From Methanosarcinales archaeon (GTDB taxonomy: Archaea; Halobacteriota; Syntropharchaeia; Alkanophagales; Methanospirareceae), in assembly GCA_016649585.1 (NCBI GenBank), contig JAENXH010000017.1, positions 1-14,191 of the forward strand: a DNA stretch of 14,191 nucleotides, written 5' to 3'. The notes under the pieces are model-generated. The model ran no database searches, was not told where the DNA came from, and worked only from the letters and a program-made list of their open reading frames with translations. A program made the position numbers and the translations under genes. Position 1 is the stretch's first letter; the number at the start of each line of letters is the position of its first letter. This document shows, piece after piece, positions 1 to 8,048 of this stretch.

Positions 1-251
1 GACCCTAACTTGACAAATAGAGTAAGCGATGTAATGAGCCTTTTCGGTAAGCGATGTAATGAGCCTTTCCACATAGGGAAGGCAAGATAATTCTTGGTGG
101 GACTGTTGATGTTCAAGAAGTGATAGATGCAGCAAAAATACTGGAAGTTCATTTAAGGAAAGGACAACATAAACTGTGGGAAAATAAGTCGTTTGGAGAT
201 ATTAAAACTGTCGAACATTTTTTAGCACCAGAAGAGTTAATTACAAAATAA
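1..251 (+). pseudogene. 3' fragment of an unrecognised gene, frameshifted
   Basis: The window opens inside an open frame that begins DPNLTNRVSDVMSLFG and runs to a TAA at 88-90. A second frame carries on without a start codon from about 84 (KIILGGTVDVQEV...) to the TAA at 249-251 and ends EELITK. One missing A in the short A run at 84-85 would join them as ...HIGKAKIILGG..., so I read this as one damaged or mis-sequenced gene whose 5' part lies outside the window. A 25-bp tandem duplication (22-46 and 47-71) lies inside it. I do not recognise the family; the visible tail of about 80 residues is mixed charged and hydrophobic, with no catalytic motif I can name. Confidence 0.4.
22..71. repeat. 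25-bp tandem duplication
   Basis: The 22-base string beginning GTAAGCGATGTAATGAGCC occurs at 22-43 and again at 47-68, a period of 25 bp. The copies differ at the end of the unit, where the first has four T and the second three. It lies in the coding fragment at the window start. Against a reconstructed unduplicated frame it adds 24 bases net, that is 8 codons. Confidence 0.8.
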
Positions 252-333
252 GTACTTAATGGCGATAAAAGAAAACTTCTTCGCAAATAAAGATTCGCTC
301 AACCACGTTGCACTCTCGCCTTCGGTTCGGGTC

Positions 334-428
334 GTTTAACAGGCAGGTATCTAGCTCGCTTTGTTGCACTCGCTCGGCCTAAATTTTTGCCGATGGCGGA
401 AACTTCAGATACCCGCCAACCGTTCTAC
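334..428 (-). repeat. imperfect inverted repeat, attC-like
   Basis: The left arm GGCAGGTATCT (342-352) pairs with AGATACCCGCC (407-417) at 10 of 11 positions. Outside these arms, GTTTAAC (334-340) faces GTTCTAC (422-428), pairing at 5 of 7. An inner CGGC/GCCG stem (375-378 with 389-392) sits in the loop. Read on the minus strand, the element ends in GTTAAAC, which fits the GTTRRRY core of an integron attC site, and its length of about 95 bp is in the attC range. Against this, the other core is poor and the spacers between core and arm are unequal (1 versus 4 nt). The whole 252-553 stretch holds no gene that I can support. A structured RNA or a mobile-element remnant is the main alternative. 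Confidence 0.35.
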
Positions 429-553
429 GCAATTAGCCTTCTGGATTGCCTTTTTAAAATGAGTCTTAATAAGGTCATTAAAGGCTTAAACTAGCTCTAG
501 GGTCAGGTGTGAAGTATTTCGCAGTGTTGCTTCCTTACTCACTTAAAATGTAA

Positions 554-2647
554 CTACTTCCGACGAGACAGCACTCGTTTCAAATCTTCGAGGTCAGTGA
601 TAGGAGCCTTGCATGTGTAATTTTCGCAGATATACACGGTTGGCTTGCCCAGAATGGCTACTTTGTCTTTGATCAGTGCCGTTAGATCTGGAAGTTCCTT
701 TTCAGTAACGCCAGGCTTTGAGAAAACTACGATTTTATTGGGCATAAAATGACGACTGATCTCGGCTGCAAATGCCTGAGCTTCTCCCATATTTTTACTT
801 GCTATTACGACTTGTGCGGGACTGTTGAGGTAGAACTCAACCGCACAAAGCATTTGTGTGTGCTCTAACGGGCTCTGTTCCATTGGCTCACGGAAGGTAA
901 GAAAAATGTCCTTAGCCTGTGTTCGTAATTTTCCGTCGTCGGTTAGCGCGGCAAGTCTAAGGAGGTCCTGTGCGGCAATCGAGTTGCCAGAAGGAATAGG
1001 CCCGTCATAAGCTTCCTTTATGGATACCGAAGGCTCTGTTTCACCAGAGCGATTGAAGAAGAATCCGCCATCCTCTTTATCCCAGAACAGCTCCATCATA
1101 CGATCATTCAGTTGGAGCGCTTCACGTAGCCATTGAGCATCGAAGCTGGCTTCATATAGGTCGAGTAATGCCGCGATAAAAAAGGCGTAATCTTCCTGAG
1201 TTCCGGGAATCGAAGCTTCGCCGTCTCGATAGCGTCTCAATAACTGCCCGTCTTTTTGGAGATTGTTAAGGATGAAGTGAGTTGCGGAAGTTGCCGCTTC
1301 AAGAAAGCGCATGTCACGAAATGTCTGGTAGCCAATAGCAAATGCTGAGATCATGAGTCCGTTCCAACCGGTTATAATTTTGTCGTCGGTTGCTGGTCGT
1401 ATCCGTTTGTTCCTCGTCTCAAGAAGTTTCTGTTTACTCGTACGAATAGTATCCTCTTCATCGAGTTCCTCGACTGCTTCCGCTATATAAAGTACACTTT
1501 TGTTCCTCTCGAAGTTTCCTTGCGGTGTTACCCCGTAGTAGCGAGAGAGGGCTTCACAATGCTCTTCACCGAGAACAGATATTATCTCTGTGGGGACCCA
1601 TATATAGAAAGCGCCTTCAATGCCCTCACTGTCTGCGTCTACGGCGGAGTGGAACCCCCCGTTGGAGTTGGTCATATCTCGCAGCACCCAATCCAGCGTC
1701 TGGTTCGCAATCTGTGCAAAGAACGGGTCGTGTGTCACTTGATATGCCTCTGTATAAACTCGGGCTAAGAGTGCATTATCATAGAGCATCTTTTCGAAGT
1801 GCGGAACCAGCCAGCGCGTATCAGTCGAATAGCGATGAAAGCCTCCGCCCAGTTGGTCGAAGATTCCACCCCGTGCCATTCCATACAAGGTCTTCGTCAC
1901 CATTTTTAATGCGAATTGTTCCTGCGTTCTCTGATAGTACCGAAGGAGGAACGCAAGATGGCTGGGCAAGGGGAACTTCGGGTTTTTTACTGACCATGCA
2001 GCCACATCGGCACTAAATCCACCATAGCTTGAATCAAATTGGAGGACGAGCTGCTCATAAGCATTATCAAGAAGGTCGGCTGAGATTTCCTCAGCTCCAA
2101 CTTGAGGCTTATGCTGGTATGTCTTGCGTACGAGCTGCACAATCTGTTCTGAATTTTGCTCAACCTGCTCTCGCTTATCACGCCAAAAGCTTATAATAGT
2201 ACGAAGAAGGTCGCGGAATGCAGGTAAGCCATGTACTGGTTCTTGGGGGAAGTATGTTCCGCCGTAGAACGGCTTCAGGTCTGGCGTAAGGAAGACAGAC
2301 AAGGGCCAACCGCCAGTGCCTGCCATCATCTGCACAGCTTTCATATAAATTTCGTCCAAATCCGGACGCTCTTCGCGATCTACTTTTATGCACACAAAGT
2401 TCTCATTAAGGATTTCCGCTGTCTGTGGATTTTCAAAGGATTCCCGTGCCATTACATGACACCAATGGCAGGTGGCATAACCGATACTGAGAAAGATGGG
2501 TTTGTCCTCTTCTCTGGCACGTGTCAGCGCCTCTTTTCCCCAAGGGTACCAGTTAACCGGATTATAAGCATGCTGGAGTAGATACGGACTTTTTTCGCTT
2601 ATAAGAGCATTTGGAACCTTTCCTTCCACTTTATCGCTTCCGTGCAT
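554..2647 (-). CDS. thioredoxin domain-containing protein, YyaL/DUF255 (SSP411-like)
   Basis: The 697-residue protein matches the usual length and architecture of the YyaL/spermatogenesis-associated protein 20 family. An N-terminal thioredoxin-like domain (about residues 11-175) opens with the hallmark EKSPYLLQHAYNPVNWYPW and carries the CHWC motif at 60-63 inside YATCHWCHVMARESFE. The rest (about 190-560) resembles an alpha/alpha-barrel of the glycosidase/epimerase type, with PHFEKMLYDNA and ITGWNGLMISA as conserved blocks. The family's reaction is not established; a redox or sugar-related role is only presumed. There is no signal peptide, so it is probably cytoplasmic. The ATG at 2647 is preceded by AGGCGGTG (2653-2660 on the minus strand) at 5 nt. 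A TTTAAA-type box near 2687-2695 may be its promoter. It appears to be transcribed alone. Confidence 0.93.
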   Translation of the reverse strand: MHGSDKVEGKVPNALISEKSPYLLQHAYNPVNWYPWGKEALTRAREEDKPIFLSIGYATCHWCHVMARESFENPQTAEILNENFVCIKVDREERPDLDEIYMKAVQMMAGTGGWPLSVFLTPDLKPFYGGTYFPQEPVHGLPAFRDLLRTIISFWRDKREQVEQNSEQIVQLVRKTYQHKPQVGAEEISADLLDNAYEQLVLQFDSSYGGFSADVAAWSVKNPKFPLPSHLAFLLRYYQRTQEQFALKMVTKTLYGMARGGIFDQLGGGFHRYSTDTRWLVPHFEKMLYDNALLARVYTEAYQVTHDPFFAQIANQTLDWVLRDMTNSNGGFHSAVDADSEGIEGAFYIWVPTEIISVLGEEHCEALSRYYGVTPQGNFERNKSVLYIAEAVEELDEEDTIRTSKQKLLETRNKRIRPATDDKIITGWNGLMISAFAIGYQTFRDMRFLEAATSATHFILNNLQKDGQLLRRYRDGEASIPGTQEDYAFFIAALLDLYEASFDAQWLREALQLNDRMMELFWDKEDGGFFFNRSGETEPSVSIKEAYDGPIPSGNSIAAQDLLRLAALTDDGKLRTQAKDIFLTFREPMEQSPLEHTQMLCAVEFYLNSPAQVVIASKNMGEAQAFAAEISRHFMPNKIVVFSKPGVTEKELPDLTALIKDKVAILGKPTVYICENYTCKAPITDLEDLKRVLSRRK

Positions 2648-2817
2648 GACAACACCGCCTATAAGGTAATCAAAGGGAGCAATCCTTTAAAGTACTGTAT
2701 TTCCACATGTAAATAGAACGATAACACGCCATTCATTGACAGAACAGACACAATGAACGAAAACATCGAAAGGGTATAGTAGTAGTCCTAAGAGCATCCT
2801 TCATTCGCCCCTAACCT

Positions 2818-3921
2818 TTAGATAGTCTTCTTTCTCCTCTTCACCCTCTCAAAAACCCCTCGCTGTTCCATTATCTCTCGCGTTTTGCCGGTTATTATCA
2901 CCCCGGCTTCCTTTAGTTCTATGGGAGTTTGACAGCCAGTTAAGAACATTGCAACCTTTAATTCCTCTCCCATTTCCTTTATTTTCTTTACTACGCTATC
3001 CGCATTTAGACGTTCCATCGCAGGTTTCAAGAAAGGCAAAGCCGCACTACAGAGATCTGCACCTAACGCAATGCTTTTTGCTACGTCAAGACCAGTTCGT
3101 ATTCCACCCGTGGCGATTACAGGAATAGGAAAAGGAATCGAACTGCACTCTACAATGCTTTCCACCGTCGTAATGCCCCAGTCCCAGCCAAAGAGGTGCC
3201 CCAAATGCTCGCCCAGCTCATCGTGCTCTGCCTTCGCACGGTATATCTCCGCAGCAGCTAAACTTGTTCCGCCCAGGCCCCCTACATCTATTGCAGACAC
3301 ACCGAGCTCATGTAACTTCTTCGCTACCGCGTAACTTATCCCAGCTCCTGTTTCCTTTACAATCACCGGCTTTTTTATCGCCTCACATACCTCTTTTATT
3401 GCATTAAGGCAGCCTCTCGCATCTACGTTACCTTCTGGCTGAATAGCTTCCTGTAAAAAGTTGAGGTGTATTGCAATCGCATTAGCGTCTATCATCTCTA
3501 TAACGCGCTCAACGCCTCCTACCCCATATTCCTTCAACTGAGGAGCACCTAAGTTCGCATAAATAAACGAATTAGGCGCAACGTCACGAACCACGCGGAA
3601 CGAGTCCTCTTGCTCGGTGCCTTCCAGTGCCGCTCGCTGCGAGCCCACACCCATACCCACACCAAGCGTTTCGGCAGCTTCCGCAAGAACTTCATTTATT
3701 CGTTTTGTCTCTGGATGCCCACCGGTCATCGAGGCAATCATTAGGGGATAATTAAACGAGAAGCCCAAAAACTCCGTCTTCAATTCTATCTCTTCTTTAT
3801 CTATTTCCGGCAACGCGACATGAATAAGCTTAACGTCTGCAAAGCAATTCCCTTCTACTTCCACTTCCTTCTCCGCACAAATCTGGAGTTGCTCTATCTT
3901 TCTCTTCGATGTCTGGTTCAT
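2818..3921 (-). CDS. fni: type 2 isopentenyl-diphosphate delta-isomerase (FMN-dependent)
   Basis: This soluble flavoenzyme interconverts isopentenyl and dimethylallyl diphosphate for archaeal lipid and isoprenoid synthesis, using FMN, NAD(P)H and Mg2+. The family is recognised from the start NQTSKRKIEQLQICAEK, the flavin-site strings MIASMTGGHPE and GVGSQRAAL, ANLGAPQL, AIHLNFLQEAIQPEGN with the conserved Gln, VKETGAGIS, DVGGLGGTS and the phosphate-binding IATGGIRTGLDVAKSIALGAD near the C-terminus. The full length of about 367 residues is normal. An upstream in-frame TTG exists at 3933. I prefer the ATG at 3921, because GGATG lies 5 nt before it and homologues begin close to the SKRK motif. 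No other mevalonate-pathway gene is next to it. It is divergent from the methylthiotransferase gene. Confidence 0.95.
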   Translation of the reverse strand: MNQTSKRKIEQLQICAEKEVEVEGNCFADVKLIHVALPEIDKEEIELKTEFLGFSFNYPLMIASMTGGHPETKRINEVLAEAAETLGVGMGVGSQRAALEGTEQEDSFRVVRDVAPNSFIYANLGAPQLKEYGVGGVERVIEMIDANAIAIHLNFLQEAIQPEGNVDARGCLNAIKEVCEAIKKPVIVKETGAGISYAVAKKLHELGVSAIDVGGLGGTSLAAAEIYRAKAEHDELGEHLGHLFGWDWGITTVESIVECSSIPFPIPVIATGGIRTGLDVAKSIALGADLCSAALPFLKPAMERLNADSVVKKIKEMGEELKVAMFLTGCQTPIELKEAGVIITGKTREIMEQRGVFERVKRRKKTI

Positions 3922-4024
3922 TTTTTCATCCAAAGCATAACTTTCTTTTAAAGAGGAGGATATATGAATAACTTATCTTTACTTTATTTTTCTTTGTAAT
4001 GTAAAAACCTAAAGAGAAAGAGAA

Positions 4025-5269
4025 ATGCCTCTACAGAACACTTTTGCGAAACCTCAAAAAATTCGCCTTGAAACTTTCGGCTGCACTGCCAATGTGGGTG
4101 ACACGATGAAGCTGCGAGCTATTCTAAGGAAAGAGGGGCATGCAATCGTAGCAGAAGACGAAGCTGATGTTGTCATCGTGAACACGTGCACCGTAACGAA
4201 GAGAACGGAACTAAATGTGCTAAAGAGGCTGGAGGAATTGAAGGAAGAGGGTAAAGAGGTAGTTGTAGCAGGTTGTATGGCGGCAGCACAGCCCGATTTG
4301 GTTAAAAGCATTTTGGGCAACGAGGTAACAATGGTGACACCACAGGATATTTACAAGAGTTATATAGAGGATCAATGGCTGGATTTTGATGGTGTCATTA
4401 GCGTAATTCCAATCGCAATGGGCTGTGTAGGAAAATGTTCATATTGTATTGTAAAGCGAGCAAGGGGTGATCTGAGGAGCTACAAACCTGAAAAAATCTG
4501 CGAAGCAGTTAAGAGTGCTGTAGAAAGAGGTGCGAAGGAGATACGGATTACGTCACAGGACTGCAGCGCGTATGGGTGGGAGAGCTCGGAAATAGTAAAG
4601 CTTCCGGAGCTGTTGGAGATGATAACGTCCGTAGAAGGTGATTTTAGGATGCGAGTGGGCATGATGAACCCATTTACGATGATTTACATCTTAGATGAAC
4701 TCCTTGACGCATTTGATTCCAAAAAGATATTCAAATTCTTTCACGTGCCGGTGCAATCTGGCTCTGACAAGGTGCTGAGAGATATGAACCGGAATTATAA
4801 AGTTGCTGATTTCGTTGAGATAGTAAAAAGCATAAGGCAGCGATTCGAAGATAGCACGATATGCACGGATTTCATCATCGGATTCCCGACAGAGACTGAA
4901 GAGGATTTCTTTTCCTCTTTGAGCCTTTTGGATGAATTAAAACCTGAAAAAGTGAATATAACGAGATTCTCACCAAGACCAGAGACGGAGGTATCTAAGC
5001 TAAAGGACTTGCTGGAGCGTGAGAAGAAGAAAAGATCGCGCATTTTCTCTTCGCTTTATCAGAAGATAGTCCGCGAAAAAAACAACGAGTTGGAAGGGAA
5101 GAAACTTCCTGTTTTAATAACCGAAAGGGGTAAGAAGGGAGGAGTAATATGCCGGGATCCTGCGTATAGGCTGGTAGTACTGAATGAGGATTTGCCACTT
5201 GGTGCCACTTATACGGTGAGGGTAACGGAAGCGAGGAGCACCTATTTGCTGGGGGCAGTTGTTGCGTAG
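4025..5269 (+). CDS. tRNA (N6-threonylcarbamoyladenosine-37-C2)-methylthiotransferase, e-MtaB/CDKAL1 type
   Basis: A radical-SAM methylthiotransferase that adds a methylthio group to t6A37 of ANN-decoding tRNAs, giving ms2t6A. The 414 residues show the three family domains. The N-terminal UPF0004 domain has cluster cysteines C20 (ETFGCTANVGD), C55 (VNTCTVT) and C84 (VAGCMAAAQP). The radical-SAM domain has the CxxxCxxC triad C134, C138, C141 in AMGCVGKCSYCIVKRARG. A C-terminal TRAM domain spans roughly 350-414. Both iron-sulfur sites look complete. Assignment to the archaeal/eukaryotic MtaB branch rather than MiaB rests on overall resemblance and archaeal context. The ATG at 4025 has only a purine-rich AAGAGAAAGA leader and no strong Shine-Dalgarno site. 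The gene stands alone and diverges from fni. Confidence 0.92.
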   Translation: MPLQNTFAKPQKIRLETFGCTANVGDTMKLRAILRKEGHAIVAEDEADVVIVNTCTVTKRTELNVLKRLEELKEEGKEVVVAGCMAAAQPDLVKSILGNEVTMVTPQDIYKSYIEDQWLDFDGVISVIPIAMGCVGKCSYCIVKRARGDLRSYKPEKICEAVKSAVERGAKEIRITSQDCSAYGWESSEIVKLPELLEMITSVEGDFRMRVGMMNPFTMIYILDELLDAFDSKKIFKFFHVPVQSGSDKVLRDMNRNYKVADFVEIVKSIRQRFEDSTICTDFIIGFPTETEEDFFSSLSLLDELKPEKVNITRFSPRPETEVSKLKDLLEREKKKRSRIFSSLYQKIVREKNNELEGKKLPVLITERGKKGGVICRDPAYRLVVLNEDLPLGATYTVRVTEARSTYLLGAVVA

Positions 5270-5390
5270 AAAACAGAGTAAACTCATTGGTAAGATTGTG
5301 ACGGCATGATAGAATACTCTTGGGATTGTTCTTTAGGCTTTTGGAATTTAGGAATTATGATTTAGAAATTTTCCACACTTTATTGAGCAA

Positions 5391-5405
5391 TAAAATATAA
5401 ATATA
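5391..5405 (+). promoter_or_regulatory. putative TATA box of the membrane histidine kinase gene
   Basis: The AT-rich string TAAAATATAAATATA lies about 50 bp before the kinase start region in the 183-bp gap after the methylthiotransferase gene. It fits an archaeal TATA element with a transcription start near 5425. This is inferred from sequence only. Confidence 0.45.
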
Positions 5406-5452
5406 TGTTTCATAATATAGGATAATATAAGACCTAACCGAGCAAGAGGGTT

Positions 5453-7273
5453 GTGAGTGTGGTGGATATAATGAATGAATTGAAAGAAAAATACAAAATT
5501 ACAATAATGGCTATCCTTTTAGGTATTTCCTGCTATCTCACTTATTATTTTCACGCAGTTCTCGAAGTGGAAGTTGTTTTTACCCACTTCTTTTACGTTC
5601 CTATTATCTTAGCAGCTCTGTGGTGGAAAAGAAAGGGTTTAGCTGTGGCTATATTTTTAGCCGTTATTCTTATTATTATCCATCTTCTTACGAGAGGGGT
5701 GGAGGAGATTATACCTGATTATCCGCGAGCTCTTATGTTTATAATTATCGCCCTTATAGTTGCTACGTTATGTGGATGGATTGAGAAGGCCAATGAGGAA
5801 CTGCGAGTCTCAGAGAAGCGGCTAAGAGAAACAAAAGATTATCTGGATAGTATTATTGAGAGTTCTGCGGATGCGGTTGTTGTTGTGGATATGGAAGGAA
5901 TTGTGCAAGACTGGAATAAGAGTGCGGAGGGCATCATGGATTATCGCGCGGATGAAGCGATAGGAACATCAAATAAAAAATTTTTCGCAGACCACGAAGA
6001 AGCGGATAGGATAATGGAACTGGTGTGGAAGGAAGGAGTGTTAAAAAACTATCGGACAATCGTGTTGAGGAAGGATGGAAAACTCGTTCATGCCAGCATG
6101 TCCGCAGCGTTGTTGAGGGACAAAAATGGCGTGCCAGTTGGCACTGTCCGTGTGAGCAGGGATATAACAAAGGAAGTGGCGCTTGAGGAGCGGATAAAAG
6201 AAGAGCGTGATAACCGGAATTTGATATTTGAAAGCATGGCTGACGGCGTGTACATTGTATCAAAAGACTATGAAGTGGAGTTTATGAATAAAGTTTTTAG
6301 TGAAGAGTTTGGAGGCCATGTTGGAGATATTTGCTATAAAGTGTTTCATAATAGGGAAGAACCCTGTCCGCTATGCAAAAGTGCAGAAGTAATGAAGGGA
6401 AAGACAGTTAGGCGGGAGTGGTGCCACCATAAGGCGAACAAGACTTATGACCTTATTGAGACTCCTCTGAGGAATGTTGACGGCAGTATATCAAAAATAA
6501 CGATATTTAGAGATATTACCGAGCGGATGCAGGCGGAGAAGGCACTACGGGAGTCCCTTGAAAAACTTGAGGAACGGGACAAAATGAAGACTGATTTACT
6601 CAATGTGGCCAGCCACGAGATGCGGTCTCCTTTGGCTCCAATAGTAGCGAATGCAAGTTTGTTAAAGCAGGGGGAACTCACCGAAAAACAGAAAAGGTCT
6701 GTTTTTATTATTGAGAAGAGCGCCGAACAACTCGGGGAGATGATTGAACGCATGTTAGAACTCGCGCGCATTGACGCTGGAAAGGTAGAACTGACATTGG
6801 AAACAGTGTCAATAGTAGAAATCGTAAAAAATGTGCTTGGGTACCTTAAACCACTGGCTGAGGTTAAAAAACAGACGATTACCATAGATGTTCCAGAGAG
6901 GATAGAAATCGAGGGTGATGAGCAGAAGATAACCGCAATTTTCGATAATCTGGGATCGAATGCAATCAAATATACCGGAGAGAATGGCAAGATAGATATC
7001 AAGGTTGCGGATAGAGGTGAGGACCTACTCGTTTGTGTCGCAGATACGGGCATCGGGATTTCAAAGGAGCATCTGTCTAAGGTTTTTGAGCACTTTTATA
7101 TGGTTGACACCTCCTTGAGCAGAAAAGGAGGGTTTGGACTGGGCTTACCCATAGCCAAGGGATGTGTAAAGCTGCATGGGGGAAAGGTGTGGGTTACAAG
7201 CGAGCACGGGAAAGGCTCAAAGTTCTTCTTCACACTGCCAAAAAAGCAAAAGTCCTCTGCTAAAGAGACTTAA
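5453..7273 (+). CDS. membrane-bound PAS-PAS sensor histidine kinase
   Basis: A 606-residue two-component sensor. The N-terminus has three or four hydrophobic segments (about 16-35, 43-57, 62-80, 92-110), including FFYVPIILAALWWKRKG, a pattern common in methanogen kinases. PAS domains follow at about 130-240 and 255-358. The second holds cysteines at 294, 305, 308 and 324, including CPLC. The HisKA box NVASHEMRSPL places the phospho-accepting His at 388. The ATPase domain is complete: N box DNLGSNAIKYT (498-508), G1 DTGIGIS (531-537), F box FEHFYM, G2 GGFGLGLPIAKG (559-570). The start is ambiguous among GTG 5453, GTG 5459, GTG 5462 and ATG 5471; GAGGG (5446-5450) and GGTGG (5462-5466) are candidate ribosome sites. 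The response regulator begins about 80 bp downstream and is the probable partner. Confidence 0.9.
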   Translation: MSVVDIMNELKEKYKITIMAILLGISCYLTYYFHAVLEVEVVFTHFFYVPIILAALWWKRKGLAVAIFLAVILIIIHLLTRGVEEIIPDYPRALMFIIIALIVATLCGWIEKANEELRVSEKRLRETKDYLDSIIESSADAVVVVDMEGIVQDWNKSAEGIMDYRADEAIGTSNKKFFADHEEADRIMELVWKEGVLKNYRTIVLRKDGKLVHASMSAALLRDKNGVPVGTVRVSRDITKEVALEERIKEERDNRNLIFESMADGVYIVSKDYEVEFMNKVFSEEFGGHVGDICYKVFHNREEPCPLCKSAEVMKGKTVRREWCHHKANKTYDLIETPLRNVDGSISKITIFRDITERMQAEKALRESLEKLEERDKMKTDLLNVASHEMRSPLAPIVANASLLKQGELTEKQKRSVFIIEKSAEQLGEMIERMLELARIDAGKVELTLETVSIVEIVKNVLGYLKPLAEVKKQTITIDVPERIEIEGDEQKITAIFDNLGSNAIKYTGENGKIDIKVADRGEDLLVCVADTGIGISKEHLSKVFEHFYMVDTSLSRKGGFGLGLPIAKGCVKLHGGKVWVTSEHGKGSKFFFTLPKKQKSSAKET

Positions 7274-7314
7274 ATATGGTTATTTGGAATATACAAACCC
7301 ATCCCGCTTAGGAA

Positions 7315-7327
7315 TTTATTTATAAAG
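7315..7327 (+). promoter_or_regulatory. putative TATA box of the response regulator gene
   Basis: TTATTTATAAAGC lies about 30-40 bp before the ATG at 7356, in the gap between the sensor kinase and the regulator. It suggests the regulator can be transcribed on its own. GAGGG (7346-7350) is a good ribosome site, 5 nt before that ATG. Confidence 0.4.
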
Positions 7328-7355
7328 CATTAAAATAAAAGATTTGAGGGATAAA

Positions 7356-8037
7356 ATGGAAAAAAGAGAATATTGATTGTAGAAGATGCACCCTATATGA
7401 GAGAAACGATAGAGATGATGTTGGACACAGAGAGATATGAAGTTGTGGGTACTGCCGTTAATGGAAGGGAAGCCGTAAAAAAATATAAAGAACTGAAGCC
7501 AGACCTCGTTACCATGGACCTGGTGATGGAGGAAATGGATGGCATTCGGGCAACTAAGGAGATAAAAAGATACGACCCCCATGCCTTAATACTCGTCATC
7601 AGTGCATTGGGCACATCCAAGTATATTGACGAGGCAATGGAAGCAGGAGCTGGTGAATATCTATGGAAACCGTTCACAGTAGAAAACCTATTTGAGGTAT
7701 TTGAAAGGCTGTTGGGGACGGAGGAGAAACCAAAACCAGGGTTGGAATCAAAATTTTTATCTTCGCTTGAAGGAAGCAGAGATAAAGTTGAGATAGTAAC
7801 GTATTTACATGGAATTTATCCAAATATCTCGGATTCTGCCGATATTTCTAAGCATACTAATACCGACCAGGCAACTGTCCTTAGAGAACTGCAAGGGATG
7901 GGCAGTAGGTCCGATAAGTCAAATTCTCTCTACTCGGTATGGGGCTCGTGGATAAAATAGAAAAAGGCGATGAAACATACTATAAGCTCTCAGGACAAGG
8001 TAAATGGTTCTTGCAAAACTTGTTTAAGGTGTTTTAG
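7356..8037 (+). pseudogene. response regulator, receiver plus winged-helix output, two frameshifts
   Basis: The open part (TTG 7373 to 7960) encodes a receiver domain: ILIVEDAP acidic pocket, phospho-Asp in VTMDLVM, the Ser switch residue in VISALG and the Lys in LWKPF. A C-terminal region resembles a winged helix (DSADISKHTNTDQATVLREL). Two lesions are visible. The ATG at 7356, with a GAGGG ribosome site, reads only MEKREY and stops; one extra A in the A6 run would give MEKKRILIVEDAP. Near 7927-7932 a TCTCTC run shifts the frame and ends the protein at 7960. Removing two bases there restores ...NSLLGMGLVDKIEKGDET, which continues YYKLSGQGKWFLQNLFKVF to the TAG at 8035-8037, a plausible wing and last helix. 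If sequencing error explains both, the gene is intact and about 225 residues long. It may partner the upstream kinase. Confidence 0.75.
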
Positions 8038-8048
8038 GTGCAGAAGGT

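Noticed and set aside
1..504. GACCCTA at 1-7 and TAGGGTC at 498-504 as the ends of an insertion sequence
   Set aside because: Only 7 bp match, no transposase lies between them and no target duplication is visible.
252..553. tRNA or other classic RNA gene in the 5' non-coding stretch
   Set aside because: No cloverleaf or T-loop pattern could be found; the only clear structure is the imperfect inverted repeat reported above.
1520..2016. Plus-strand open frames inside the YyaL gene region
   Set aside because: They lie antisense to a clearly conserved protein, have no recognisable motif, and are explained as shadows of its codons.
6445..7053. 202-codon minus-strand frame
   Set aside because: It is antisense to the HisKA and ATPase domains of the sensor kinase and its Ser/Ile/Thr-rich product has no domain-like pattern.
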